A stretch of DNA of 64,000 bases from Stenotrophomonas maltophilia (GTDB taxonomy: Bacteria > Pseudomonadota > Gammaproteobacteria > Xanthomonadales > Xanthomonadaceae), in contig NZ_LYVJ01000016.1 of the NCBI RefSeq assembly GCF_001676385.1, positions 1 through 64,000 of the forward strand, in the 5' to 3' direction. This document shows, in pieces, positions 18,942 to 28,073 of this stretch. Position 1 is the stretch's first letter, and every line of letters begins with the position of its first letter. The position numbers were made by a program, and so were the translations under genes. The notes beneath the pieces are model-generated. The model saw only the letters and a program-made list of their open reading frames with translations. It searched no databases and had not been told where the DNA came from.

Positions 18942-19569
18942 CCGGCGCCTTCGGCTTGGGAATCGGCGCGATCTCCACGCGGCGGTTACGCGCGCGGCCT
19001 TCCTCGCTGGCGTTGGAGCTGACCGGTTGCTCGCTGCCGAACGCGGCGGCGAACACCGCATCGGCCGGTACGCCATCGGCGATGAGCGTGCGGGTCACGG
19101 TCAGCGAGCGCTGCGCCGACAGCTCCCAGTTATCAGCGAAGCGCCGATTGCCTTCGCGCACCGGTGCATCATCGGTGAAACCGCTCACCATGAGGATCTC
19201 CTCTCGGGTGCCCAGATAAGCAGCGAGCGGCGCCGCCAGGCTGCGCAGCAGCTCCTGGCCCTCCGGCTGCAGCTGGTCCGAGTTCAATGCGAACAGCACG
19301 CTGCCGCTGATGCCGATGCGGCCATCGACCAGGGTCACGCGGCCGGCGGCGAGCGGTCCGGCCAAGGCCTGTTCCAGCGTCTGCAGGCGCTTGGCTTCGG
19401 CCTGGCGCTGCTTCATTTCCTGGTCCAGTCGCTGCGACAGCTCCAGCTGCACGGCAACCACGCCGACCAGGATCAGCACGAACGCCCCCAACAGCACCGA
19501 CATCAGGTCGCCGAAGGCGGCCCAGATCGGGGCGTGTGAGCCACCATCGACCTCAAGTTCGTCGCTCAT
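18931..19569 (-). CDS. MotB/ZorB-like inner-membrane protein with OmpA peptidoglycan-binding domain
   Basis: A 212-residue protein with one N-terminal membrane helix (about 16-42) carrying D21 in WAAFGDLM. That is the position of the proton-accepting Asp of MotB and ZorB. A short coiled segment follows, then an OmpA-type domain (about 85-205) with GFTDDAPV, NWELSAQRS and the final RNRRVEI, which should bind peptidoglycan. Together with the upstream MotA-like protein it has the parts of a proton-driven stator. Coupled to its neighbours by ATGA (19566-19569) and an 11-base overlap. Confidence 0.85.
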   Translation of the reverse strand: MSDELEVDGGSHAPIWAAFGDLMSVLLGAFVLILVGVVAVQLELSQRLDQEMKQRQAEAKRLQTLEQALAGPLAAGRVTLVDGRIGISGSVLFALNSDQLQPEGQELLRSLAAPLAAYLGTREEILMVSGFTDDAPVREGNRRFADNWELSAQRSLTVTRTLIADGVPADAVFAAAFGSEQPVSSNASEEGRARNRRVEIAPIPKPKAPDGK

Positions 19570-21743
19570 GCGTTGCCGGCCTTGCCGCGGCGCGCGGCCA
19601 GCTGCTGCAGCTCTTCCATCACCTGCTTCTGCGACAGCAGGCTGAGGTCGACCACTTCGCGCGCCTGCGCCACGTAGTAGGCCAGCTGCTCATCGCTGCG
19701 GGCCAGCGAGGCATCCAGTGCGCCACCAACCTGTTCCAGGCGGCCGGACAGCTCGGTGGCGGCGGCGCCGAACTGCGCGACCGCTTCGCCGAAGGTGGCG
19801 GCCAGCTGGCCGACGTCAGCGGCGCTGCCGTTGAGTGCGGCGGCAATGCCGTCCAGCTTGCCGGTCTCTGCAGCGATATGGTCGCTGAAGCGGCTGCCCA
19901 CGCGTTCGAGCAGTTCGGCCGAACCGCCAACCAGCGCGTCCACCGCGGTGCGCTGTTCGTGCGAGGCGTGATTGATGGCATCGAGCAGGGTCTGCACGGT
20001 GGCCAGCAGGCGGCCGCGCTCTTCCAGCATCGCGTTGTCGCGCACAAGGCTTTCGGACAGCGTGCTGCGCAGCTCGTTGATGACGTCGGCGGCAGCCTTG
20101 GGCGCGGCGGCAGCAGTCTGCAGCAGGGTAGAGACTTCAGCGAGGGTGGCGCTGGCCTGCGCGCGACCGTTTTCGCCGATCTGCTGCGCGGTGGCCGCCA
20201 GCGCGTCGCAGACCTGCTGCTGCTGCGCGGCCAGGCGCTGGCCGTTGGCCTGCAGGCGCTCGGTCAAGTCGTTGGAGACGTTCTGCAATGCGTCGCTCCA
20301 GCGCTGCAGCCGCTGCTCGTCGGTGGCCTGCAGCTGGGCCCGCAGGTCGGCGTGCGCAGCGGCGGCGGCGACCTGCGCAGCCTGCCAGTCCTGCAGGCGC
20401 TGCTGTTCGTGCGCGTGCAGCAGCGACTGGCTGGCGGCGTGACGCTCCTCCAGGCCCCGCAGCAGCGCCTGCGCGCGCTCATCCAGATGCTCGCTGGCGG
20501 CCTGCAACGCCTGTTGCTGGTGCACGGCCAGCGCGCTGTTCAATGCCTGCTGCTGCTCGGCGGCCGCGCGCCATGCGTCGGCATGGGTAGCGGCATCGGC
20601 CTGCAGGCGTTCGCCGATGCGCGCGATCAGTGCCTCGGCCTGCACGACCTGGCCTTCGCTGAAGGCCTGCAGGTGCTGGCGCAGTTCGCCCACCAGCGCC
20701 CGCTGCGCATCGGCCTGGCCGGTGACGACCCTGGCCCAGCTGGCTTCCGTGGCCACGCGGCTGCGCTCGAAGCCCTCGGCCAGGCCGGCCAACTGCTGCT
20801 GCACCGCCTGCTCGACGCGGGCGTGCAGGGCCTCGCCATGGCGGGCCAGGCCGGCTAGGGTGGTTTCGGCCATCGGCTGCAGCGCGCCGCCGATCGCAGT
20901 GGCGCTGGCCTCGGCGCCCTCACGCAGCGACTGCTGCAGCGAGACCGCCAGGCGTTCCTGCAGCGACTGGCTCTGGGCCAGGAATTCGACCTGGCCCGCC
21001 AGCAGGCGCTCATTGGCGACGGTGCTGTGCTGTTCGAACGCCTGTGTCATCGCCTGCAGGCGGTCGACCAAAGCCGGCAGCGCGGCGGACTGCGCCTGCA
21101 GCAGGCGCAGCGATTCGGCGCGCTGCCAGGCCTGCGAGTACGGATGCAGCTCACCCGCAATGGCGCGGTCGAGCTGCTGCACGGCCTGCAGGCGGTCGCG
21201 GCGCAACAGGGCGGCCAGCAGGCCGAGCATGGCCGAGCTGGCCACACCGGCGATCGAGGTGCCGAACGCCACCGCCAGGCCTTGCACCGGCGAGGCCAGC
21301 GAGCCACGGATGGCGGCCATGTCGGTCGCGCTCTGCAGGGCCAGGCCTGTGCCGCGCAGGGTGTCCATCATGCCCAGCAGGGTGCCGAGCATGCCCAGCA
21401 GCACCAGCAGGCCGACCAGATAGGGCGTCAATACCGGTGTGGGCAGGGCGGTGCGCTCGCCCTCCACGCGCAGGCGCACCGCGTTGCGCAGCCCCATCGG
21501 CACGTGTTCCAGCCACGGGGCGAGGGTTTCCCTGGCGCTGGACAGGTCACTCAGGGCCGTGCGCAGGCCGTTGCTGGCCTGGCGATAGCGATACAACTCC
21601 ACGCCGCCGGCGATGTAGCAGGCCGCGATGATCGCCGCCACCGCTGCACCCAGCGGATGCACCGAGACGTAGCCGATGCCGATCCAGCACACGGCCAGCA
21701 GGCCGACAAGGAAAACAACGACGTGGAAAGCAGTTCTGGACAT
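19566..21743 (-). CDS. MotA/ExbB/ZorA-like protein with very long helical tail (DUF802 type)
   Basis: A 725-residue protein. Predicted membrane helices lie at about 6-27, 30-51, 106-129 and 153-180. The last two carry GMLGTLLGMMDTL and GLAVAFGTSIAGVASSAM, resembling the TolQ/ExbB/MotA channel segments. From about residue 185 to the end it is a continuous Ala/Gln/Leu/Glu-rich helical tail with no obvious domain, likely a long coiled coil in the cytoplasm, as in ZorA. The next gene is the MotB-like partner. I recall DUF802 for this family. Function is inferred from architecture; no defence effector such as ZorC, ZorD or ZorE is adjacent. Confidence 0.8.
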   Translation of the reverse strand: MSRTAFHVVVFLVGLLAVCWIGIGYVSVHPLGAAVAAIIAACYIAGGVELYRYRQASNGLRTALSDLSSARETLAPWLEHVPMGLRNAVRLRVEGERTALPTPVLTPYLVGLLVLLGMLGTLLGMMDTLRGTGLALQSATDMAAIRGSLASPVQGLAVAFGTSIAGVASSAMLGLLAALLRRDRLQAVQQLDRAIAGELHPYSQAWQRAESLRLLQAQSAALPALVDRLQAMTQAFEQHSTVANERLLAGQVEFLAQSQSLQERLAVSLQQSLREGAEASATAIGGALQPMAETTLAGLARHGEALHARVEQAVQQQLAGLAEGFERSRVATEASWARVVTGQADAQRALVGELRQHLQAFSEGQVVQAEALIARIGERLQADAATHADAWRAAAEQQQALNSALAVHQQQALQAASEHLDERAQALLRGLEERHAASQSLLHAHEQQRLQDWQAAQVAAAAAHADLRAQLQATDEQRLQRWSDALQNVSNDLTERLQANGQRLAAQQQQVCDALAATAQQIGENGRAQASATLAEVSTLLQTAAAAPKAAADVINELRSTLSESLVRDNAMLEERGRLLATVQTLLDAINHASHEQRTAVDALVGGSAELLERVGSRFSDHIAAETGKLDGIAAALNGSAADVGQLAATFGEAVAQFGAAATELSGRLEQVGGALDASLARSDEQLAYYVAQAREVVDLSLLSQKQVMEELQQLAARRGKAGNA

Positions 21744-21753
21744 GGTGTTCCGG

Positions 21754-22407
21754 TCAGTGGGAGCGCAGGGCGTCTTGCAGCCCTTCGATCGGGTGGAAGC
21801 GCAACTGCAGCTCGGCGAGCAGCAGCGTGCGCATGTCGTGGCGGAAGGCGGCGCGCCAGCCGGGTTGGCCATGCACGCGTTCAAAACGGGCGCCGAGCAC
21901 CGCAGGTGCCGTGGCCAGCAGGCTGTGTTCGCGCGGGGTCAGGGTCTGTTCCATCACGGCGTCGACCTCGGCCAGCCGTGCCATTTCCGGGGAAACCTGC
22001 AGCAACTGGTCGCGCAGGCGTCCGCGCAGGCGCCCGGTCGCGGTCTGGATGGCCTGCTGCAGCACCCGGTAGCGCTGGCGCAGCGAGGCGAAATCGGGCA
22101 CGGCGGCGGCTTCGGCCAGATCCAGCAGGCGTTCGGCCTCGGCATCCTCGCTGATCGAGGCCCGCAGGCTGGCGTGGGCCTGGGCGCAGGCGGCCAGCAC
22201 ATCTTCGGCTGCCTCGGCGGCATCGCCGGGCTCGGGCAGGCGTCCGCCCAAGGCCGAGGACAGGGCCACGGCGCGGCTCCAGTCCACCCACTGGCCGAGG
22301 CGATCGGTCAGGGCGGGACTGCTGGCCGGCATCGCGCCGTCGCTGAGACGGGCGAGCAGGCGGAGGAACTCCGGTCCACCCAGGACCGGCTGCGCTGCGT
22401 TCGCCAT
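21754..22407 (-). CDS. DUF3348-like protein, first gene of the Zor-like motor operon
   Basis: A 217-residue soluble helical protein resembling DUF3348: FLRLLARLSD, LGQWVDWSRAVALSSAL, then PARLAEVDAVMEQTL-type segments and a C-terminal region ending LLLAELQLRFHPIEGLQ. No enzymatic motif is seen. It lies 10 bases before the MotA-like gene and leads the operon. ATG 22407 is used; an in-frame TTG six codons upstream is possible. It may regulate or assemble the motor, which is pure inference. Confidence 0.76.
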   Translation of the reverse strand: MANAAQPVLGGPEFLRLLARLSDGAMPASSPALTDRLGQWVDWSRAVALSSALGGRLPEPGDAAEAAEDVLAACAQAHASLRASISEDAEAERLLDLAEAAAVPDFASLRQRYRVLQQAIQTATGRLRGRLRDQLLQVSPEMARLAEVDAVMEQTLTPREHSLLATAPAVLGARFERVHGQPGWRAAFRHDMRTLLLAELQLRFHPIEGLQDALRSH

Positions 22408-22551
22408 CAAGAGGTGAAGGGCCAAAAACCGTTGATTTTACAGCCAGATGACCCCGGCTGGATGAAGGCGGGGCCAGGCAGGGCGCGCGCAGGCGCAGCA
22501 AGCCTTAGAATGGTCGGCTGCATTCAATACGCTTGACGCGTGGAGTTCCTC

Positions 22552-23475
22552 ATGACCATTGCGCAGTTCTACCCGATCGGCAGCCCCGGGCAACCCTGGG
22601 GTGACGCGGAACGCGCACTGTGGCGGGCGCGCCAGCAGCGCCAGCGCAGCTACCACGACGACGTGGTGGCCGCGCTTGAACGCCTGGATGACACCGTCTT
22701 CGATGTGGTCCAGTACGGCCAGCTGGACTATGCGCCGGACCATTACCCGTTGTTTGCCGTAGTCAACCATGACTGGAACCCGGCGCTGCCGACCGCCCTG
22801 GTGACCGGTGGCGTGCATGGCTACGAGACCAGCGGCGTGCATGGCGCCCTGCAGTTCCTGGAGCAGCAGGCCGAACGCTACCTGGGCCGGCTCAACCTGA
22901 TCGTGGCGCCGTGCGTGAGCCCGTGGGGCTACGAGCGCATCCAGCGCTGGAACCCGGATGCCATCGATCCGAACCGCAGCTTCCGTGATGGCGGGCAGAT
23001 CGAAGAGGCGGCGGCGCTGATGCGCTGGGTGGCCGAGCGCAAGCCGAACCTGCTGGTGCACCTGGACCTGCACGAGACCACCGACAGCGACCTGCACGAG
23101 TTCGATCCGGCGCGCTGCGCCCGCGACGGCAAACCGTTCGAGCGCGACACCATTCCCGATGGCTTCTACGTGATCGGCAACAGCGAGGATCCACAGCCCG
23201 GGTTCCAGCAGGCGCTGATTGCTGCGGTGGCACCCATCACCCATATCGCCCCGGCCGACGCCGAGGGCAACCTGGTCGGCCTGCCGTTGCAGTCACCGGG
23301 CGTGGTGTGGGGCGAGTCGCGCTCGATCGGCGCGTGTGCCGGCTTCACCGACGCACGCTTTGCCACCACCACCGAGGTCTACCCGGACAGCCCGCGCACC
23401 AACCCGCAGGAATGCAACGACGCCCAGGTGGTGGCGGTATGCGCGGGCCTGGATTTCGCGCTCGCAGCGCAGTAG
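22552..23475 (+). CDS. M14-family zinc metallocarboxypeptidase
   Basis: A 307-residue M14 peptidase/aspartoacylase-type protein. The zinc ligands are H89 and E92 (GGVHGYETSG) and a downstream His in HLDLHETT (H170, H174). NRSFRDG supplies substrate-binding Asn-Arg. No signal peptide is seen, so it is cytoplasmic. The substrate is unknown; the family removes C-terminal residues or deacylates amino acids. ATG 22552 is chosen because GGAG lies six bases upstream; GTG 22540 is less likely. Confidence 0.83.
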   Translation: MTIAQFYPIGSPGQPWGDAERALWRARQQRQRSYHDDVVAALERLDDTVFDVVQYGQLDYAPDHYPLFAVVNHDWNPALPTALVTGGVHGYETSGVHGALQFLEQQAERYLGRLNLIVAPCVSPWGYERIQRWNPDAIDPNRSFRDGGQIEEAAALMRWVAERKPNLLVHLDLHETTDSDLHEFDPARCARDGKPFERDTIPDGFYVIGNSEDPQPGFQQALIAAVAPITHIAPADAEGNLVGLPLQSPGVVWGESRSIGACAGFTDARFATTTEVYPDSPRTNPQECNDAQVVAVCAGLDFALAAQ

Positions 23476-23569
23476 CGGTCGCCCCGGGTCATCATGCCCG
23501 GCGAGGCGGGCGGCCGGTTCCGGAGGCCGGGAATCGGCCGGGATCAGTCTGCCCGCAGCTACCGCGCCC

Positions 23570-24181
23570 TCATTGCACCGGGCTGCGCGAATCGCGGATC
23601 GAGTAGACCACCGAGAAGATCTTCCAGCCCTGCTCGGTACGGACCAGTTGCCACATCTCCTTGCGCCAGTTCGTCTTCACGCCATCAGCGTGGAAGCTGT
23701 AGTCAAAGGAAACCGACGCGACATCGCCGTCGGTCTCGATCTTCATGTTGGCGAACTGCTCCTCCATCGGCTCCGGTGAGGCAACGGCCTGATCGATGAG
23801 CCCGATGAAGTTCTGGGATGGCATCTTCCGCGCCTTGATCGCATCCGGCTTGATCCTGCGGATGTCCTGCAGGCGCACATCCTCGGAAACGAACTGCCAG
23901 CCGATGTCTTCCGGCCTGTCGGAGAAGAACAGGCGCATGTAGGACGGCTTGTCCTTGTTGAGCAGCGACAGCCGGAAGGCTTCCACGACCTGTTCGATCG
24001 CCTGCACATCGGCAGCGGCATTCTGCCTGGCATGCACGGGCAGGCACGCAAGCAGGCAGAAGAGCAGGGGGGCCGCACGCAGCACGCGCCTGCCGGCGCC
24101 GTGCAGGGGCCGCGGCGCAGATTGCCGCGCCGGTCGCCCGGTATCGTGGGGTGGCGCGTTGATTCCGTTCCTGCCTGGCAT
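23570..24181 (-). CDS. Secreted NTF2/SnoaL-like protein
   Basis: A 203-residue protein with an N-terminal export signal (about residues 33-51, APLLFCLLACLPVHA) and a cone-shaped NTF2-like domain: helical AIEQVVEAFRLSLLNKDKPS followed by strands ending WRKEMWQLVRTEQGWKIFSV. No enzyme motif can be named. The true start may be internal, since the residues before the signal are unusually long. It lies convergent with the peptidase gene. Confidence 0.68.
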   Translation of the reverse strand: MPGRNGINAPPHDTGRPARQSAPRPLHGAGRRVLRAAPLLFCLLACLPVHARQNAAADVQAIEQVVEAFRLSLLNKDKPSYMRLFFSDRPEDIGWQFVSEDVRLQDIRRIKPDAIKARKMPSQNFIGLIDQAVASPEPMEEQFANMKIETDGDVASVSFDYSFHADGVKTNWRKEMWQLVRTEQGWKIFSVVYSIRDSRSPVQ

Positions 24182-24257
24182 GGCGAGCGTCCTGTCCCGT
24201 GGTCCCCGCGGGCTACACCGGGGCGTGCACTACGGCCACCCCGGTGTGCCGATCCGA

Positions 24258-24605
24258 TCAGCGATGCAGGGCGTCGATGATCAAGCCGGTCGCGATCTCA
24301 ACCAGCAGGTATTCGGTGTCCGACTGGCGGACCCAGCGTTGGCCGCGGCCGGGATTGCGCAGGTCGTAGCGGGCATAGTCGTCCACCCAGTAGCGGCGGT
24401 CCACCTCGGCCCAAGGCAGGCGGTCGCCACGGCGCCAAGCCTTCTTCTGCCAGCCCGGCGGAGGTGCGTCGCGATGGTGCGGGCCACCGGCGTGCGGCGG
24501 CGGGCCATTGCCGCGCGCATGGTGCGGCGGATCGGCAAAGGCAGGGGCGGCCGCCAGCGCTGCAGCGGCGGACAACGTGATGGCAAGCAAACGTCCGGTC
24601 TTCAT
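24258..24605 (-). CDS. RcnB-like periplasmic protein
   Basis: A 115-residue exported protein: signal peptide MKTGRLLAITLSAAAALAAA, a His/Pro/Gly-rich linker (PPHHARGNGPPPHAGGPHH) and an RcnB-type C-terminal domain with WRRGDRLP, DYARYDLRNPGRGQRWV and a final LIIDAL. In E. coli RcnB tunes nickel/cobalt export from the periplasm. The His-rich linker could bind metal. A GAGAGGG ribosome site precedes the ATG. Divergent from the chromate transporter. Confidence 0.82.
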   Translation of the reverse strand: MKTGRLLAITLSAAAALAAAPAFADPPHHARGNGPPPHAGGPHHRDAPPPGWQKKAWRRGDRLPWAEVDRRYWVDDYARYDLRNPGRGQRWVRQSDTEYLLVEIATGLIIDALHR

Positions 24606-24797
24606 GGGAACCCTCTCAAGGCCAGCCGCAGCGTGCGGCGGTGTGGGGCGGACTATAGAGCAGGCAATGTGAATGAAGGTTCGTGCCCGTACGTGCGGAT
24701 GTGTCTCGATACAGCCGGCGCACAGGTGGATAATCGGGGCGGCAGGCCCCCCACTGGCGGTCCTGCGGCGGCCGGGGCCCTTCCCGTCCGCGAAAAC

Positions 24798-26042
24798 ATG
24801 CCCCGACCGGACCCCATTGCCATGCCTGACCGCGAACCACAACCGAGTCCGCGCGCAACCGGCAGTGGGACCGAAGTGTTCGCCGCATTCCTCGCGCTGG
24901 GACTGACCTCGTTCGGCGGCCCCATTGCCCACCTGGGTTATTTCCACCGCGAATTCGTCCAGCGCCGCGGCTGGCTGGACGATACCCACTTCGCGCAGTT
25001 GTTGGCCGTATGCCAGTTCCTGCCGGGGCCGGCCAGCAGCCAGATGGGGCTGGCCCTGGGCCTGTTCCGCGCGGGCTGGCGCGGGGCGGTGGCCGCGTTC
25101 GCGGCGTTCACCCTGCCGTCGGCACTGCTCATGCTGGGCTTCGCCGCGGTTGCACCGCGACTCGATGTGGGCATGGGCGCAGCGCTCGTCCATGGCCTGA
25201 AGCTGGTGGCGGTGGCAGTGGTCGCGCACGGCCTGTTGGGCATGGCACGGCAGCTGGTTCCGGACCTGCCCCGCGCGTTGATTGCGTGCGCGGCGTTCGG
25301 CCTGATCCTGCTGGGCGCCAGCGCATGGGCACAACTGGCTGCCGTGGCGATGGGAGGCGCGCTCGGTCTCGGCCTGTGCCGACGCGTGCAGATGCCGGTT
25401 GCGGCCGTGTTTCCGGTGCGCTACGGCGTGCGCGGTGCATCGGTGTTGCTTGCGCTGTTCGTGCTGGGACTGGTGGCATCGTGGCTGCTGGCACGCGCGC
25501 ACGCCCCGACCCTGCCAAGCGTTGCCGGTGCGCTCTATCAATCGGGGGCACTGGTGTTCGGCGGCGGCCACGTGGTGCTGCCGCTGCTGCAACAGGCGAT
25601 GGTCGATACCGGCTGGATCAGCCAGGACCGGTTCCTGGCCGGCTATGGTGCGGCCCAGGCGGTACCAGGACCGATGTTTTCGCTGGCGGCGTTCCTGGGC
25701 GCGGAGGTGCCCACGGGCCTGCCGATGGCGGCAGGTGCGCTGGTCGCGTTGCTGTCCCTGTTCCTGCCGGGGTTCCTGTTGCTGCTGGCGGTGCTGCCGT
25801 TCTGGAACACCTGGGTGCGCCGGCCCTGGGCTGCGCGCATGATGGCCGGTATCGGCGCGGCCGTGGTCGGCCTGCTGGCGGCGGCCTTCCATGACCCGGT
25901 ATGGACGCAGGGCGTGCACGGCGTCGCCGATTTCGTGATTGCCGCCATCGGCTTTGCATTGCTGGCGGTACTCAGGATTTCCGCGGTATGGGTCGTGCTG
26001 TGGTGCGTGGCGGCGGCGCTGATGGTGCAGCAATGGACGTAG
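24798..26042 (+). CDS. chrA: Chromate transporter, two-domain ChrA type
   Basis: A 414-residue membrane protein made of two homologous halves, the usual length for long-chain ChrA. The N-terminal half has GLTSFGGPIAHLGYFH and CQFLPGPASSQMG. The second half repeats the pattern with FGGGHVVLPLLQQ and GYGAAQAVPGPMFSLAAFLG. It exports chromate from the cytoplasm. The start may be ATG 24798 or 24822. It sits beside an arsenic operon, so this is a small metal-resistance block. Confidence 0.9.
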   Translation: MPRPDPIAMPDREPQPSPRATGSGTEVFAAFLALGLTSFGGPIAHLGYFHREFVQRRGWLDDTHFAQLLAVCQFLPGPASSQMGLALGLFRAGWRGAVAAFAAFTLPSALLMLGFAAVAPRLDVGMGAALVHGLKLVAVAVVAHGLLGMARQLVPDLPRALIACAAFGLILLGASAWAQLAAVAMGGALGLGLCRRVQMPVAAVFPVRYGVRGASVLLALFVLGLVASWLLARAHAPTLPSVAGALYQSGALVFGGGHVVLPLLQQAMVDTGWISQDRFLAGYGAAQAVPGPMFSLAAFLGAEVPTGLPMAAGALVALLSLFLPGFLLLLAVLPFWNTWVRRPWAARMMAGIGAAVVGLLAAAFHDPVWTQGVHGVADFVIAAIGFALLAVLRISAVWVVLWCVAAALMVQQWT

Positions 26043-26066
26043 TGCGTACGCAGCACCGGAACGCGG

Positions 26067-27116
26067 TCAGGCGTGCCGGCGTTGTTCGTACCAGCCACGC
26101 GAGCGGTTCACGATACGCACCACCGACAGCATCACCGGTACTTCGATCAGGACGCCGACCACCGTGGCCAGCGCGGCGCCGGAGTGCACGCCGAACAGGC
26201 CGACTGCGGTCGCGACCGCCAGCTCGAAGAAATTGCTGGCGCCGATCAATGCCGACGGACCGGCCACGCAGTGCGCCACGCCCAAGCGGCGGTTGAGCAG
26301 GTAGGCCAGGCCGGAGGTGAGATAGACCTGGACCAGGATCGGGACCGCGATCAGCGCAATCACCCGCGGTTGCCGCAGGATCTGCTCGCCCTGGAAACCG
26401 AACAGCACAACCAGCGTGAGCAGCAGCGCCGACAGCGATAGGGGGCCCAACCGGCGCAAGGTGAGCTGCAGGCCCGGCTCGCCGTGCCGCGCAAGGATCC
26501 AGCGCCGCAGGGCGGCCGCCACCAGCACCGGGACCACGATGTACAGGCCAACCGACAGCAGCAGGGTATGCCACGGCACGGTGATCGCCGACAGGCCCAG
26601 CAGCAGGGCTACCACCGGCGCATAGGCGATCACCATGATGACGTCGTTCAACGCCACCTGGCTCAGGGTGAAGTTGGCGTCGCCCCGGCACAGGTTGCTC
26701 CAGACGAACACCATGGCGGTGCAGGGCGCGGCGGCCAGCAGGATCAGGCCGGCAATGTAGCTGTCGATCTGGGCGGCTGGCAGCCAGCCGGCGAACACGT
26801 GGCGCAGGAACAACCAACCCAGCAGCGCCATCGAGAACGGCTTCACTGCCCAATTGACGAACAGCGTTACGCCTATGCCTTTCCAGTGCTGGCCGAGCTG
26901 GCGCATCGCGCCGAAGTCGACCTTCAGTAGCATCGGGATGATCATCAGCCAGATCAGCACGGCCACCGGCAGGTTGACCTGTGCCACTTCGGCGGCCGCC
27001 AGCGACGCAAACGCGCCCGGCAGCAGGTGGCCCAGCAGCGTACCCGCAGCGATGCAAAGCGCCACCCACAGGGTCAGGTGGCGCTCGAACAGGCGCATCG
27101 GCGCTGGCGCGCTCAT
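26067..27116 (-). CDS. Arsenite efflux transporter, ACR3 family
   Basis: A 349-residue protein with about ten membrane segments, the Acr3 form of arsenite exporter. FVWSNLCRGDANFTLSQVALND carries the conserved Cys of TM4 used for arsenite transport, and NWAVKPFSMALLGWLF is also typical. It overlaps the end of the ArsN-ArsC gene by ATGA (27113-27116) and is the last gene of the operon. It expels the arsenite produced by the ArsC domain. Confidence 0.92.
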   Translation of the reverse strand: MSAPAPMRLFERHLTLWVALCIAAGTLLGHLLPGAFASLAAAEVAQVNLPVAVLIWLMIIPMLLKVDFGAMRQLGQHWKGIGVTLFVNWAVKPFSMALLGWLFLRHVFAGWLPAAQIDSYIAGLILLAAAPCTAMVFVWSNLCRGDANFTLSQVALNDVIMVIAYAPVVALLLGLSAITVPWHTLLLSVGLYIVVPVLVAAALRRWILARHGEPGLQLTLRRLGPLSLSALLLTLVVLFGFQGEQILRQPRVIALIAVPILVQVYLTSGLAYLLNRRLGVAHCVAGPSALIGASNFFELAVATAVGLFGVHSGAALATVVGVLIEVPVMLSVVRIVNRSRGWYEQRRHA

Positions 27117-28060
27117 GGCACGCCCTGGTTCGGCTGCAATTGGCCGATCCGGTCCAGGGCACGCTGCAGTGCATTCCGATCGGCCCACACCGCGTCGGTC
27201 AGCTCAAGCAATGCCCGCAGGCGCGCCTTCACGATGGCATGGGCCTGGGCGAAGGCGGCTGCCTGGTCGGCCTCGCTGCCGCCCACCGCTGCCGGGTCCG
27301 GCTGGCCCCAGTGGCTGCGGATGAAGTCGCCGAAGACCAGCGGGCACGCCTCGGCAGCGGCCGAATCACACACCGTGATCACCAGATCCATTGGCGCTGC
27401 ATCGACAAACGCGTCCCAGGATTTGCTGCGCAGGCCTTCCACGGGCATGCCTTCGGCCTGCAGCTGGGCAATCGCCCGCGGATTGACCTGCCCGGTGGGC
27501 TGGCTGCCCGCACTGAAGGCGTTGAAGCGTTCGCCTCCCCAAGCGCGCAGCGTGCTTTCGGCAAGCACGCTGCGGGCGCTGTTGCCGGTGCACAGGAACA
27601 GGACATTGCGTGGCAGGGTGGTGTCAGGCGGGCCAGCGAGCGCCTTGTGCATGCAGGTCGCGCTGGCCGGGCACAGGTGGGTGAATTCGGCGGTGGCGCG
27701 CAGCGCCTCGGGAACCTGCGCGCGGGCGAGCGGGGCATAACCCTGGTGCTCGAACCAACGGGCGGCAGTGGTGGTCAGCAGGATCAGCGTGGTGAGGTGC
27801 AGGCGGCGGGCGAGGTCTTCGGCGGCCATCAGCAAGGCCTTCCCCAGATGCGTGCCACGCAGTCCCGGCGCAACCACCAGCGAGCGCAGCAGCGCGGATG
27901 AACCGGATGGCTGCAACCCGACCACGCCGGCCAGTTGACCTTCGCACTCCGCGACGAGGAAGGTGATGCCGTGGCTTTCCAGATCGGCTACCGGCAGGCC
28001 GGCCTGCTGCAGCAGCGAGCGGATGCGGGGGAGGTCACTGGGGGTGGATGTGCGGATCAT
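27113..28060 (-). CDS. Fusion of ArsN2-like acetyltransferase and LMW-phosphatase-type arsenate reductase
   Basis: A 315-residue two-domain protein. Residues 1-145 form a GNAT domain of the ArsN2 arsenic-resistance type (LRSLVVAPGLRGTHLGKALL). Residues 150-315 form a low-molecular-weight phosphatase-type ArsC with the P-loop C157-TGNSA-R163 and the late DLVITVCDSAAAEACP segment supplying resolving cysteines. The reductase domain makes arsenite from arsenate. The GNAT domain may acetylate an organoarsenical. GGAG supports ATG 28060; ATG 28072 is the alternative. Confidence 0.88.
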   Translation of the reverse strand: MIRTSTPSDLPRIRSLLQQAGLPVADLESHGITFLVAECEGQLAGVVGLQPSGSSALLRSLVVAPGLRGTHLGKALLMAAEDLARRLHLTTLILLTTTAARWFEHQGYAPLARAQVPEALRATAEFTHLCPASATCMHKALAGPPDTTLPRNVLFLCTGNSARSVLAESTLRAWGGERFNAFSAGSQPTGQVNPRAIAQLQAEGMPVEGLRSKSWDAFVDAAPMDLVITVCDSAAAEACPLVFGDFIRSHWGQPDPAAVGGSEADQAAAFAQAHAIVKARLRALLELTDAVWADRNALQRALDRIGQLQPNQGVP

Positions 28061-28073
28061 CGCGGGCTCCATG

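Noticed and set aside
24606-26033. Minus-strand extension of the RcnB-like gene opposite chrA
   Set aside because: The signal peptide at 24605 marks the true start; the rest is antisense to the chromate transporter.
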